DNA of 64,000 nt from Lacinutrix algicola (lineage in GTDB: Bacteria; Bacteroidota; Bacteroidia; Flavobacteriales; Flavobacteriaceae), in assembly GCF_001418085.1 (NCBI RefSeq), contig NZ_LIQH01000021.1:124001-188000 (forward strand). The letters run 5' to 3'. The translations under genes were made by a program, and so were the position numbers. Under the pieces are notes generated by a model, which worked only from the letters and a program-made list of their open reading frames with translations, was not told the DNA's origin and searched no databases. Shown here piece after piece: positions 8,589 to 15,263 of this stretch (position 1 is the stretch's first letter; the number at the start of each line of letters is the position of its first letter).

Positions 8589-9419
8589 ATGCGATTAATT
8601 AAACAACTTTTCGATTTTTATTTGAATAGTAGTATTCACGTGGCTTTAGCCGTGTATGCTTTGGGTTGGATTACGTTAATACAGTTTGATGTTTCTTATG
8701 ATGAAAACATTCTTTATTTTATTTTTTTTGCAACTATTACAGGTTATAATTTTGTGAAGTATTTTGGGATAGCAAAATTCCATCATAGAAGTTTAACAGA
8801 TGCATTAAAAATTATTCAAGTGTTTTCGCTTGTTTGCTTTCTCTTGCTGTGCTATTTCGCAATGCAATTGCAATTAAAGACATTGATTTCTATTGGAGTT
8901 TTTGGGTTGATTACTTTCTTATATGCTATTCCTTTTCTTCCTAAAAACTTTTATTTAGATAACCAACAAAACCTTCGAGATGTTAGTGGGCTTAAGGTTT
9001 ATGTTATAGCTTTAGTTTGGACAGGTGTAACCGTCTTTTTGCCCTTAATTAATGATGATGTACATTTAAATGCAGATGTATACATAACGGCATTTCAAAG
9101 ATTTGTTTTTGTAGTTGTTTTAATGTTGCCTTTCGAAATTAGAGATTTAAAATTTGATAGCTTAAAGCTGGCAACTATTCCTCAGAAAATAGGAGTGAAA
9201 TACACTAAATTAATAGGTTTTTTTTTACTACTCCTTTTGTTTTTATCTGAATTTTTTAAAAATGAATTAAGTTATGAGAGCTTACTTAAAACCTTAATTG
9301 TTGTATTAATAACATTATGTTTTGTGGTTTTTACAAATAAAAAAAGGAACCGTTATTACAGTTCCTTTTGGGTTGAAAGTATTCCAATTATATGGTTATT
9401 AATTATTTTGTTTTGCTAA
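8589..9419 (+). CDS. UbiA-like prenyltransferase family membrane protein
   Basis: A 276-residue protein with about eight hydrophobic segments. The stretch LPFEIRDLKFDSLKLATIPQ, followed by KIGVKYTK, resembles the second Asp-rich region of UbiA-type prenyltransferases (R-D-x3-D...G). The first NxxxDxxxD motif is not recognisable near GYNFVKYFG, so catalytic activity is doubtful. In Bacteroidota similar proteins are usually left hypothetical. It stands alone on the plus strand between two minus-strand blocks, with a promoter box just upstream. Its last 21 bp overlap the convergent 84-residue gene, and its 3' region carries that operon's probable terminator. Confidence 0.6.
   Translation: MRLIKQLFDFYLNSSIHVALAVYALGWITLIQFDVSYDENILYFIFFATITGYNFVKYFGIAKFHHRSLTDALKIIQVFSLVCFLLLCYFAMQLQLKTLISIGVFGLITFLYAIPFLPKNFYLDNQQNLRDVSGLKVYVIALVWTGVTVFLPLINDDVHLNADVYITAFQRFVFVVVLMLPFEIRDLKFDSLKLATIPQKIGVKYTKLIGFFLLLLLFLSEFFKNELSYESLLKTLIVVLITLCFVVFTNKKRNRYYSSFWVESIPIIWLLIILFC
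9338..9369 (-). terminator. Intrinsic terminator of the sigma/anti-sigma operon, inside the UbiA-like gene
   Basis: Read on the minus strand: AAAAGGAACTG, a 6-nt loop, CGGTTCC and a T-run of seven. It lies just past the stop of the 9399-9653 gene. It is embedded in the coding sequence of the convergent plus-strand gene. Confidence 0.7.
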
Positions 9420-9653
9420 TTCTTTTTCGAAAGCAGACTGTAGTTTAGATTTTTCTGTAGTTTCTAATTTTACAGGTTTCTTTTTCATTAACTTAGTTAG
9501 CTTTGCATTGTTTCTAGAATATTTTCTACAAGCAGCGCAAAAGACTAAATGTAAATTTAGTTTAATTTTTTCCCAAAGTGAAGCCTCTTTATATTGTGCT
9601 TTATCACATGTGTGATTTGCTTCTTCACAACTTAGATATATTTTATTACTCAT
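9399..9653 (-). CDS. Zinc-finger anti-sigma-like protein
   Basis: An 84-residue cytoplasmic protein directly after an ECF sigma factor gene (gap 1 bp). It has Cys at LSCEEANHTC and an H-x3-C-x2-C motif in HLVFCAACRKY, the zinc-binding signature of ZAS/zf-HC2 anti-sigma domains. There is no membrane segment, so it would be a soluble anti-sigma or co-regulator, perhaps redox-sensitive through its Cys. The C-terminal half is Lys-rich without a sensor domain. Position and motif make a sigma-binding role likely, though binding itself is inference. Confidence 0.75.
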   Translation of the reverse strand: MSNKIYLSCEEANHTCDKAQYKEASLWEKIKLNLHLVFCAACRKYSRNNAKLTKLMKKKPVKLETTEKSKLQSAFEKELAKQNN

Positions 9654-9654
9654 C

Positions 9655-10209
9655 TTAAAACCAATTTTTTTCTAAGCAACCAGCCATAGCTGTTCTTGCT
9701 CTGTGAATGATTACCCAAAGGTTAGACGCAGTAATATTTAATTCATTACAAATAGCTTCTGTATCGTAATTTAAAATAGTTTTCATCTCGAAAACTTGCG
9801 CTTGTTTGTTTGGTAATTTTCCAAGACAGTTTTGTATTGCTGTACCAAGTTCTGTATTCTCTATTGTGTCTTCTGCAGTTTTATCAAAAGGATCTGCAAC
9901 ACGTTCCTCTAGCCAATCGCCTTCAGTTTCTGTATCGCTATTGTAACTCATTCTAACCTCGGCTTTACCTTTATTCGAATTTGTTTTACGATAATGATCT
10001 ATAATTTTTCTTTTTAATATTGAAATAAGCCATGTGCGTTCGCTTGCTTCGCCTTTAAAGTTTTTCATAGACTTTAAACCTGCTAAAAATGTTTCGGAAA
10101 CCAAATCTTGAGCCATATCTCTATCGTTAACACGAGAAATGGTATAGTTAAAAAGGTAGTCTGAATACAAATTAATCCATTGATTTGGATCTATTTTGTG
10201 ATCTGGCAT
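9655..10209 (-). CDS. ECF-type RNA polymerase sigma factor
   Basis: A 184-residue group 4 sigma factor. Region 2 is visible in YLFNYTISRVNDRDMAQDLV, ETFL and WLISILKRKIIDHYRK; region 4 is LPNKQAQVFEMKTILNYDTE followed by ICNELNITASNLWVIIHRAR. I chose the ATG at 10209 (MPDHKIDP) because the open frame further upstream encodes an unrelated Phe-rich stretch that overlaps the preceding gene. The zinc-finger protein follows after 1 bp, forming a sigma/anti-sigma pair. It is the penultimate gene of a long minus-strand run containing methyltransferases and membrane proteins, which are plausible targets. Confidence 0.93.
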   Translation of the reverse strand: MPDHKIDPNQWINLYSDYLFNYTISRVNDRDMAQDLVSETFLAGLKSMKNFKGEASERTWLISILKRKIIDHYRKTNSNKGKAEVRMSYNSDTETEGDWLEERVADPFDKTAEDTIENTELGTAIQNCLGKLPNKQAQVFEMKTILNYDTEAICNELNITASNLWVIIHRARTAMAGCLEKNWF

Positions 10210-10256
10210 AGTTGGCAATTTTTTTTCAAAAGTAAAGAAAAAGAATTGTTTTATAG

Positions 10257-10652
10257 CTATTTTAAAAATATGAAGAAAAACACAGTAGTTAAATAAATCC
10301 ATAATATTGAAAATAGAATATGCATTATGGTTTCAAATAATTTGCCTTTCCAGAGTTTGGGAGAATAAACAAAGAATTGAAAAAACAATCTAATACTCCA
10401 AAATGCACCAAGGCCAAGAGCTATTTTTTTTCCTAAAGGTGTAGTTGTTAATTCGTGCGAACAGGTTAAGCATAATAAACCCATTAAGAAAACGGTAAGC
10501 GCAATAAAAAAGGTGTGAGTAGTCATCATTTGCTTATTTATTAAGCTTAGATGTTTTAATTCTAAATGCCATTTAAAATACTTTGGAAATGGAATGTGTA
10601 TTATAGATAATGTAATTAAGAGAATGCCTATTATTTTTAAATGGATGTCCAT
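10257..10652 (-). CDS. Small membrane protein of unknown function
   Basis: A 131-residue protein with about four predicted transmembrane helices: residues 6-23, 45-62, 77-93 and 108-130. I do not recognise the family. A CLTCSHEL segment follows the second helix, and the N-terminal loop has IPFPKYFKWHLEL. It lies 18 bp after the methyltransferase gene 10671-11420 and 47 bp before the sigma factor start, in the same direction, so it is probably a member of the same operon. Its context suggests a role in the membrane, but no specific function can be given. Confidence 0.7.
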   Translation of the reverse strand: MDIHLKIIGILLITLSIIHIPFPKYFKWHLELKHLSLINKQMMTTHTFFIALTVFLMGLLCLTCSHELTTTPLGKKIALGLGAFWSIRLFFQFFVYSPKLWKGKLFETIMHILFSILWIYLTTVFFFIFLK

Positions 10653-10670
10653 ACTTGCTGTTTTTTTAAA

Positions 10671-11420
10671 TTAAGGCTTATTAATAATTATAGACATAAA
10701 AGGTGTGAATTTTATGTTTTTAAAAGGTGAAAACCCAGCTTTTTTATAAACGGTTTTCCATGTTTTATTTGAGAAGAAATGAGTAAAGCCAATAGAGAAA
10801 GCAAAGAAATTTGGCAAATTTCTTAAATGTTCTACCATAATTACTTTTCCTGTTGGTTTACAAATACGATGACATTCTTTTAAAAATTGAACTTTCTCAG
10901 TATTGTTTCTTATTTCATGTGCAGTCGATAGTAAAAATACAATATCTGTAGCGTTGTCTTCTAAAGGAATATGGTTAGTAGAGATTTGCCTTGTGTTAGG
11001 ATAAGTTATACTAACTTTTCGTGCTCGTACAATTGCTGGTTCTGTGTGTTTTTCTTGATTATAAAAATCAAACACCTGTAAATTAGCTTCTGGAAATCTA
11101 TTTTTTATTATAAAGCTCGTTTCATCAAAACCAGCATTAATATTAACAATGTTTTTAGCTTGAGTGTCTATATCGCATGCTTTGAGCCAATTTAAGTTAT
11201 AGTATCCAGAGTAATCATAAACGTACGCAGATATAATTAATGGCATTAAAAGGCCGTAAATAAATAATGCGATAATACTATAAAGTAAGGTGTTTGAGCA
11301 ACCAATAAAGATGAGACTTAAAATTATAATTGCTAATACGCTTAAACCAATAACATAGAAATGCCTGTTAAAACTTAAAATATTTAAAACTCCTTGAAAC
11401 TTTTTTCTTTTTATTTCCAT
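10671..11420 (-). CDS. Membrane-anchored class I SAM-dependent methyltransferase
   Basis: A 249-residue protein with two N-terminal hydrophobic segments (about residues 21-43 and 48-68) followed by a methyltransferase domain. The SAM-binding motif I is degenerate: VNINAGFDETSFIIKNRFPEA with the acidic LQVFDF after it. DNATDIVFLLSTAHEIRN and CHRICKPTGKVIMVEHLRN are the typical D..F...HE and K-P-G-G-like motifs. The membrane anchor suggests a lipid or quinone-type substrate. It overlaps the DUF2071 gene by 10 bp, indicating translational coupling. Substrate unknown. Confidence 0.8.
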   Translation of the reverse strand: MEIKRKKFQGVLNILSFNRHFYVIGLSVLAIIILSLIFIGCSNTLLYSIIALFIYGLLMPLIISAYVYDYSGYYNLNWLKACDIDTQAKNIVNINAGFDETSFIIKNRFPEANLQVFDFYNQEKHTEPAIVRARKVSITYPNTRQISTNHIPLEDNATDIVFLLSTAHEIRNNTEKVQFLKECHRICKPTGKVIMVEHLRNLPNFFAFSIGFTHFFSNKTWKTVYKKAGFSPFKNIKFTPFMSIIINKP

Positions 11421-12148
11421 AATTCTATTTCTCCTTTTTTCCAGTAGTATGGAATGTTTTTTATTACAAAAGCATTTGCTAAAACATGGTTTTTAAGATT
11501 TAATGTGTTTAATAAATTTATAGAGTAATCTTCAATTTTAATTGGCTTAGGTTTCCAATTTTGTCTTACACCTTGTATTATTAAAACTTCTTTTGTGGCT
11601 TCATTATAAGTAAAAGTAAAAGGAAGTGGGCCTGCAAAGCGCCTTGCTTCTTTCCAGTTCTCGAAAGGAGAATTTATTGGTAGTTTTACTTCTTTTTCAA
11701 GATTGTTTATTTCTATTTTAAAGTTTGAATGTTTTGACGATATTTCAGTTTCACTAGTAGTTGTTTTTATATTTATATCTGTAGTTGTATAATTATAGTG
11801 AGTAAAAATATTACCCATAAATGCCATTTTCTTTTTATCTGTTTCAGATTTTATAATATATAGACCACGTAAATTTTTGCCGTTTTTGTTGGTGTAACGC
11901 ACAAATATGCGGTAACCAATTAAAAAGAAATCGTTTCCCATAAATTTAGGAAAGCCTTTAGGTCTTAAACCTGTTGTTTGTACCATTGCAACTGCAACAA
12001 AAGCCCATTTGTCTTTAAAGGTGTCTAAAGTTAAACACTCCGGAATTAGGTTTTGTAATTGTTCTTTTGGTACAGCAAAAGTTAAAACGGTAGAGCTTTT
12101 AAAAAAAGCTTCTACGGCAAAAGGATGATTTTTAAGCTTTGGTAGCAT
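11411..12148 (-). CDS. DUF2071 family protein
   Basis: About 245 residues when started at the ATG at 12148 (MLPKLKNHPFAVEAFF); the frame opens earlier, but the extra residues are Lys/Ile-rich and unlike the family. The pattern HPFAVEAFFKSSTVLTFAVP, a first strand with PE.LTLDTF, and later RIFVRY and WKPKPIKIEDY match DUF2071 (YqjF-like, acetoacetate-decarboxylase-like beta fold). The activity of the family is unknown. The gene overlaps the DoxX-like gene before it by 17 bp and the methyltransferase after it by 10 bp, so the three are tightly coupled. Confidence 0.8.
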   Translation of the reverse strand: MLPKLKNHPFAVEAFFKSSTVLTFAVPKEQLQNLIPECLTLDTFKDKWAFVAVAMVQTTGLRPKGFPKFMGNDFFLIGYRIFVRYTNKNGKNLRGLYIIKSETDKKKMAFMGNIFTHYNYTTTDINIKTTTSETEISSKHSNFKIEINNLEKEVKLPINSPFENWKEARRFAGPLPFTFTYNEATKEVLIIQGVRQNWKPKPIKIEDYSINLLNTLNLKNHVLANAFVIKNIPYYWKKGEIELWK

Positions 12149-12533
12149 AGTTGTTATTTTCTTTTTTATTAAAATAAAAAGCATTTACGTAAACTAAAAC
12201 AGCAAACAGTAAAGCGAAAACAATATTTAGTTTTTTCCAGAGTAGTAAATCCGGAGCAGCTGTAAATTCAATAATATTCATAGATATTACAATTGTTATT
12301 TGAAAAACAGCATTCAGTTTTTGCTTATAACGAGTCAGAATCCAAATCGCTAAACACACTTCTAAAACACCTATTGTTAAAATTAATAATCTTGAATGTT
12401 CAGTGTTTAAAACATGAGCAACAATGGCTTCATGTCTTGGTACTTGATTTAGTATCTTACAATACAAACCATTTATAAGCCAAACAGAAGCTATAATAGT
12501 GGTAATAATTTTATGTAGAACTGAACGTTTCAT
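12132..12533 (-). CDS. DoxX-like four-helix membrane protein
   Basis: A 133-residue protein with four hydrophobic segments, starting with IITTIIASVWLINGLYCKI. The W-x-x-N-G-L-x-x-K motif in helix 1 followed by GVLEVCLAIWIL in helix 2 is characteristic of the DoxX/DoxX-like superfamily. The role is not established; relatives have been linked to oxidative-stress and quinone-related functions. It begins 9 bp after the end of the broken methyltransferase and overlaps the DUF2071 gene, so it belongs to the same transcription unit. Confidence 0.78.
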   Translation of the reverse strand: MKRSVLHKIITTIIASVWLINGLYCKILNQVPRHEAIVAHVLNTEHSRLLILTIGVLEVCLAIWILTRYKQKLNAVFQITIVISMNIIEFTAAPDLLLWKKLNIVFALLFAVLVYVNAFYFNKKENNNYATKA

Positions 12534-12541
12534 TAATTTGT

Positions 12542-13425
12542 TTATTTAGTGCAACTTATAATATAATATCCAAAACTCTGCATGTGCAATCCAGATAATA
12601 ATGCATAAAATGAACCTTTTAAATTGTGTAAGCTTTCTCGTTTTATTGATTTTAAAGTAAAGATTTTTTTTAAAATAAACCCAACGATTGCAAATGGTAC
12701 GTGTAGTACAGACGGCGCTACCCTAAAAGAAATGTCTTCTATTTTTATATTTTTAAAGCCTAGGCTCTCTAAATCTTTTTTTACATTGTTTATAGAGCCT
12801 AAATTGGTTAAACTCCAGTGGTCGCACAGTCTGCGATGCGAATAGTTTGCACCATGACATAGTTCTGTTTCATCTTTTTTTAAAAACGCATCTGCAATTA
12901 CAAAACGTCCTCCAGGTTTTAATATGCGGTAAGCCTCTTGCAAAGATTCTTTTTTATGTCCAGAATGGCATAAGCTTTCTATTGCTAAAGCAGAATTAAA
13001 AGTATTAGATTTAAATGAAGTATGGTTGTAGTTCTCGTTTACAATAGTTCCTTTCTTGTCTTTAAGTAAGCTATTTCCTTTTTCTACTTGAAAACTTGAA
13101 AACTTGAAAGCGTTACGCCAAAAGCCGTTAAGTTGTTGTGCTTTTTTAAAGCGTAACGCATTGTGCCTCCAACACCACAGCCTAAATCTATTAAATTCGA
13201 TTTTTCTTTGGTTATGTTTAAACGTTTTAAAACCTGATTGTTCATTTCGTTAAGCATTGTGTTTCTTGCAAACGGACTATTTTTAAACGGAATAAAATAT
13301 CCAAAATGCATGTTTAAATCTTTACTCCAAAACGCATAATCGTTGGTTGCTCCATCATAGAAATCTATCATCTCTATTTTTGTTTGCTGTACTTTTTCTA
13401 AATGATTTAGTGTTAGTGTTTTCAT
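12542..13425 (-). pseudogene. SAM-dependent methyltransferase broken by an 8-bp tandem duplication
   Basis: The N-terminal piece (13425-13084, 113 residues) carries FYDGATNDYAFWSKDLNMHF and motif I LIDLGCGVGGTMRYA. The C-terminal piece (12943-12542) carries YRILKPGGRFVIADAF. They lie one frame apart. At the junction, read on the minus strand, TTTCAAG-TTTTCAAG-TTTTCAAG runs straight into TAG. Removing one 8-bp unit gives a continuous 291-residue protein (SSFQVEKGNSLLKDKKG... through to ...IESLCHSGHKKESLQEAYR), which I translated codon by codon. The restored protein is a complete UbiE/sarcosine-methyltransferase-like enzyme. The break may be fixed or slip-reversible. It is the second gene of the operon behind the regulated promoter at 13771-13798. 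Confidence 0.85.
13087..13110. repeat. 8-bp tandem repeat (CTTGAAAA), three units
   Basis: CTTGAAAA at 13087-13094 and 13095-13102, then CTTGAAAG at 13103-13110. The extra unit shifts the frame of the methyltransferase and brings the TAG at 13084-13086 into frame. Confidence 0.92.
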
Positions 13426-13473
13426 GTATAAAGAGCTTTAAAAGTGATGTTATTGCTTAATAATTGCTTTCTT

Positions 13474-13755
13474 TTATAATTGTATTTTCTGAGTTTGAAT
13501 TATATAGGTTAAAAAAACTATTAGAAAAATTGGAATACCAAAGAGCCAGTTAAATTCACCATTCCAAAGCAAAAAGAAGGTGATTACTAAACCAAAATAA
13601 ACGTATATAAACTTGTTTTTTGGAAAAAGGATAACAAAGATTAAACTTGCTAAAACTTGCAGTCCGCCAGTAAATGCAATACCATAGGGTCCAAGAAATA
13701 ATAGTAGTAATGCAATGTAGTTTATTACTTTTGTGATTTTGAATGCGATTTTCAT
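13474..13755 (-). CDS. Small membrane protein of unknown function
   Basis: A 93-residue protein with about three hydrophobic segments separated by short basic loops; the family is not recognised. It is the first gene of the run that continues through the methyltransferases to the sigma factor. The perfect 10-8-10 inverted repeat at 13771-13798, identical in plan to one before the GbsR-like regulator, lies 16 bp upstream of its ATG, so it is probably controlled directly by that regulator. The 48-bp gap to the broken methyltransferase shows no terminator. Confidence 0.7.
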   Translation of the reverse strand: MKIAFKITKVINYIALLLLFLGPYGIAFTGGLQVLASLIFVILFPKNKFIYVYFGLVITFFLLWNGEFNWLFGIPIFLIVFLTYIIQTQKIQL

Positions 13756-13770
13756 AATTTCTAATTATTT

Positions 13771-13798
13771 TAAACTTTCAGAAAAAATTGAAAGTTTA
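13771..13798. promoter_or_regulatory. Predicted operator of the GbsR/MarR-like regulator, copy 1
   Basis: TAAACTTTCA, 8-nt spacer, TGAAAGTTTA: a perfect 10-bp inverted repeat upstream of the small membrane protein gene. The same design occurs at 14337-14364, upstream of the regulator itself. Binding is inferred from symmetry and position. Confidence 0.75.
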
Positions 13799-13810
13799 GT
13801 TTAAATTTTT

Positions 13811-14314
13811 TTATTTGAATAATTTTAAAACAGACTTAGTAATCCAGTTTTGTTTTTGGTCTACCAATTTGTTAATCATTACATCCATTGTTTCTGTTAA
13901 TTCGTGTAATGCTTTTGTTTGTTTAATAAGTTCTTTTGTTTTTTCAGAACCATCATTTTTAATAGATGATACTTCTTCTAAAACTTTAATAACAGGTTTT
14001 ATTTCGCGTCTGCTTCTTTCTTTAGCTACAATTCTAGCTAATTCTTGTACGTCTTTTTCAGTAGTAAAAAACTCTTTACGTTCACCAGCAACTAATGTTT
14101 TTGTTACAATGCCCCAATCCATTAACTGACGTAAATTCATAGAAGTATTACCACGAGAAATTTTTAGTTCCTCCATAATATCTTCCATAGATAAGGGTTT
14201 TGTAGAGATAAAAAGCAAGGCTTGAATTTGCGCCATTGCCTTATTAATTCCCCAAAGAGAGCCTAAACTTCCCCAAGTACTTATAAATTTATCTTTTGCT
14301 TCTTTGTATTCCAT
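13811..14314 (-). CDS. GbsR/MarR-family transcriptional regulator
   Basis: A 167-residue regulator of the GbsR (COG1510) branch. An N-terminal helix (FISTWGSLGSLWGINKAMAQ) precedes a winged helix-turn-helix: ALLFISTKPLSMEDIMEELK, ISRGNTSMNLRQLMDWGIV and a wing around AGERKEFFTT. The rest is a helical dimerisation arm. In this family the protein usually represses adjacent genes for osmolyte or membrane functions. Here inverted repeats of 10-8-10 stand before its own gene and before the next operon, so it is probably autoregulated and controls the methyltransferase/sigma run. The effector is unknown. Confidence 0.9.
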   Translation of the reverse strand: MEYKEAKDKFISTWGSLGSLWGINKAMAQIQALLFISTKPLSMEDIMEELKISRGNTSMNLRQLMDWGIVTKTLVAGERKEFFTTEKDVQELARIVAKERSRREIKPVIKVLEEVSSIKNDGSEKTKELIKQTKALHELTETMDVMINKLVDQKQNWITKSVLKLFK

Positions 14315-14318
14315 ACAG

Positions 14319-14326
14319 CAAATATA
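14319..14326 (-). promoter_or_regulatory. Bacteroidota -7 box TATATTTG before the GbsR-like gene
   Basis: On the minus strand TATATTTG ends 4 nt before the ATG at 14314, again implying an almost leaderless transcript. The operator at 14337-14364 lies just upstream, where RNA polymerase would contact the spacer and -33 region. Confidence 0.6.
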
Positions 14327-14336
14327 TGATAATTTT

Positions 14337-14364
14337 TAAATTTTCAGTAATTATTGAAAGTTTA
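14337..14364. promoter_or_regulatory. Predicted operator of the GbsR/MarR-like regulator, copy 2
   Basis: TAAATTTTCA, 8-nt spacer, TGAAAGTTTA: the same 10-8-10 inverted repeat as at 13771-13798 with one mismatch in one arm. It lies between the regulator's -7 box and the upstream gene end, a position suited to autorepression. Confidence 0.75.
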
Positions 14365-14409
14365 ATTTGTGAAACATTAGAAAAAGGAATATAAGTTTAG
14401 ATATAATTA

Positions 14410-15189
14410 TTATTTCACTTGCAAATGAATATGATCATCATGCCTAACTGCTTTGCAGCCTTGAAAACGTATTTTGCTGTAGTTACTTAAACCTAAGTTT
14501 TGTTTTAAATAAGGTTCAATAAATATTTTCTGAGTTTCATTTTGAGACAAGAACGAGAGAAGTACTTTTTTTGTATTAGTTGTATCAAAATCTAGATTGT
14601 TAATTTCTCCAAAAGTCATGTATTTGGTGAAATCGTATTGCCAATAGCCTTTTTTTAAGCAACTTTCGTTTGAGTAATTTTTTTCGTTTACAAAAATGCC
14701 ATATCCTGAAAGACCTGGTTTTTTATCTGTAACAATTCCTTTTTTACTTTTATAGGTAAAAGAGATGTCTACCTTTTTACCGTCATTATGACTTCTGTGT
14801 GGTAGCAGCGGAAAACCGTTATAAAAAGGAAAGTTAGCATCTAAATAAGTGATGTTAATGTTGTCTTTATTTAATTCTTCAGAAGATTTTTTAAGTAATG
14901 TCTTTAAGTCAGGTGTTACATAATTCCTAAATAGTAATGGATAAAATAAGTTTCTTGGTTTTAGGTTTTTATTTAAAATAGGCAATTGTTCACGACCAAA
15001 TTGTTTTGCTAAAGGAGGAACAATTAATAAATTTGAAATTAAATACAATGTTGTAAATACGTATCTCTTTTTCCATTTTTTTGCTTTACAAAGTAATAAG
15101 GCTATAACCCAAATTAAGCCTCCAACTTGTGTAAAAACAGTTAGAAAGGTAATCCATGTAATGTGTAGTAATATTTTAAGTAGTTTCAT
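14410..15189 (-). CDS. Membrane-anchored LAS-type (MepA/M15-like) metallopeptidase candidate
   Basis: A 259-residue protein with two N-terminal hydrophobic segments (about residues 5-32 and 45-60) and an extracytoplasmic C-terminal domain. Two motifs resemble the zinc site of the LAS peptidases: PHRSHNDGKKVDISF (SHxxGxxxD) around residue 130 and HDDHIHLQ at the extreme C-terminus (DHxH). Such enzymes cleave peptidoglycan peptides. Sequence between the motifs is unusual and a conserved assignment needs a profile search. It follows the M3 peptidase gene across a hairpin and precedes the regulator by about 95 bp. Confidence 0.6.
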   Translation of the reverse strand: MKLLKILLHITWITFLTVFTQVGGLIWVIALLLCKAKKWKKRYVFTTLYLISNLLIVPPLAKQFGREQLPILNKNLKPRNLFYPLLFRNYVTPDLKTLLKKSSEELNKDNINITYLDANFPFYNGFPLLPHRSHNDGKKVDISFTYKSKKGIVTDKKPGLSGYGIFVNEKNYSNESCLKKGYWQYDFTKYMTFGEINNLDFDTTNTKKVLLSFLSQNETQKIFIEPYLKQNLGLSNYSKIRFQGCKAVRHDDHIHLQVK

Positions 15190-15196
15190 TAAATAG

Positions 15197-15228
15197 AAAA
15201 GACGTTGGTTTTTAATTCAACGTCTTTT
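15197..15228. terminator. Intrinsic terminator after the M3 peptidase gene
   Basis: AAAAGACGTTG and CAACGTCTTTT form an 11-bp perfect stem with a 10-nt loop, symmetric enough to work in both directions. It separates the M3 peptidase from the LAS-type peptidase gene. Confidence 0.75.
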
Positions 15229-15263
15229 AATATATAGATGCTTTGCTATTTAATTACAAAATT

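Noticed and set aside
10209-10302. Longer N-terminus for the ECF sigma factor
   Set aside because: The extra residues are Phe-rich, unlike sigma region 2, and overlap the preceding gene.
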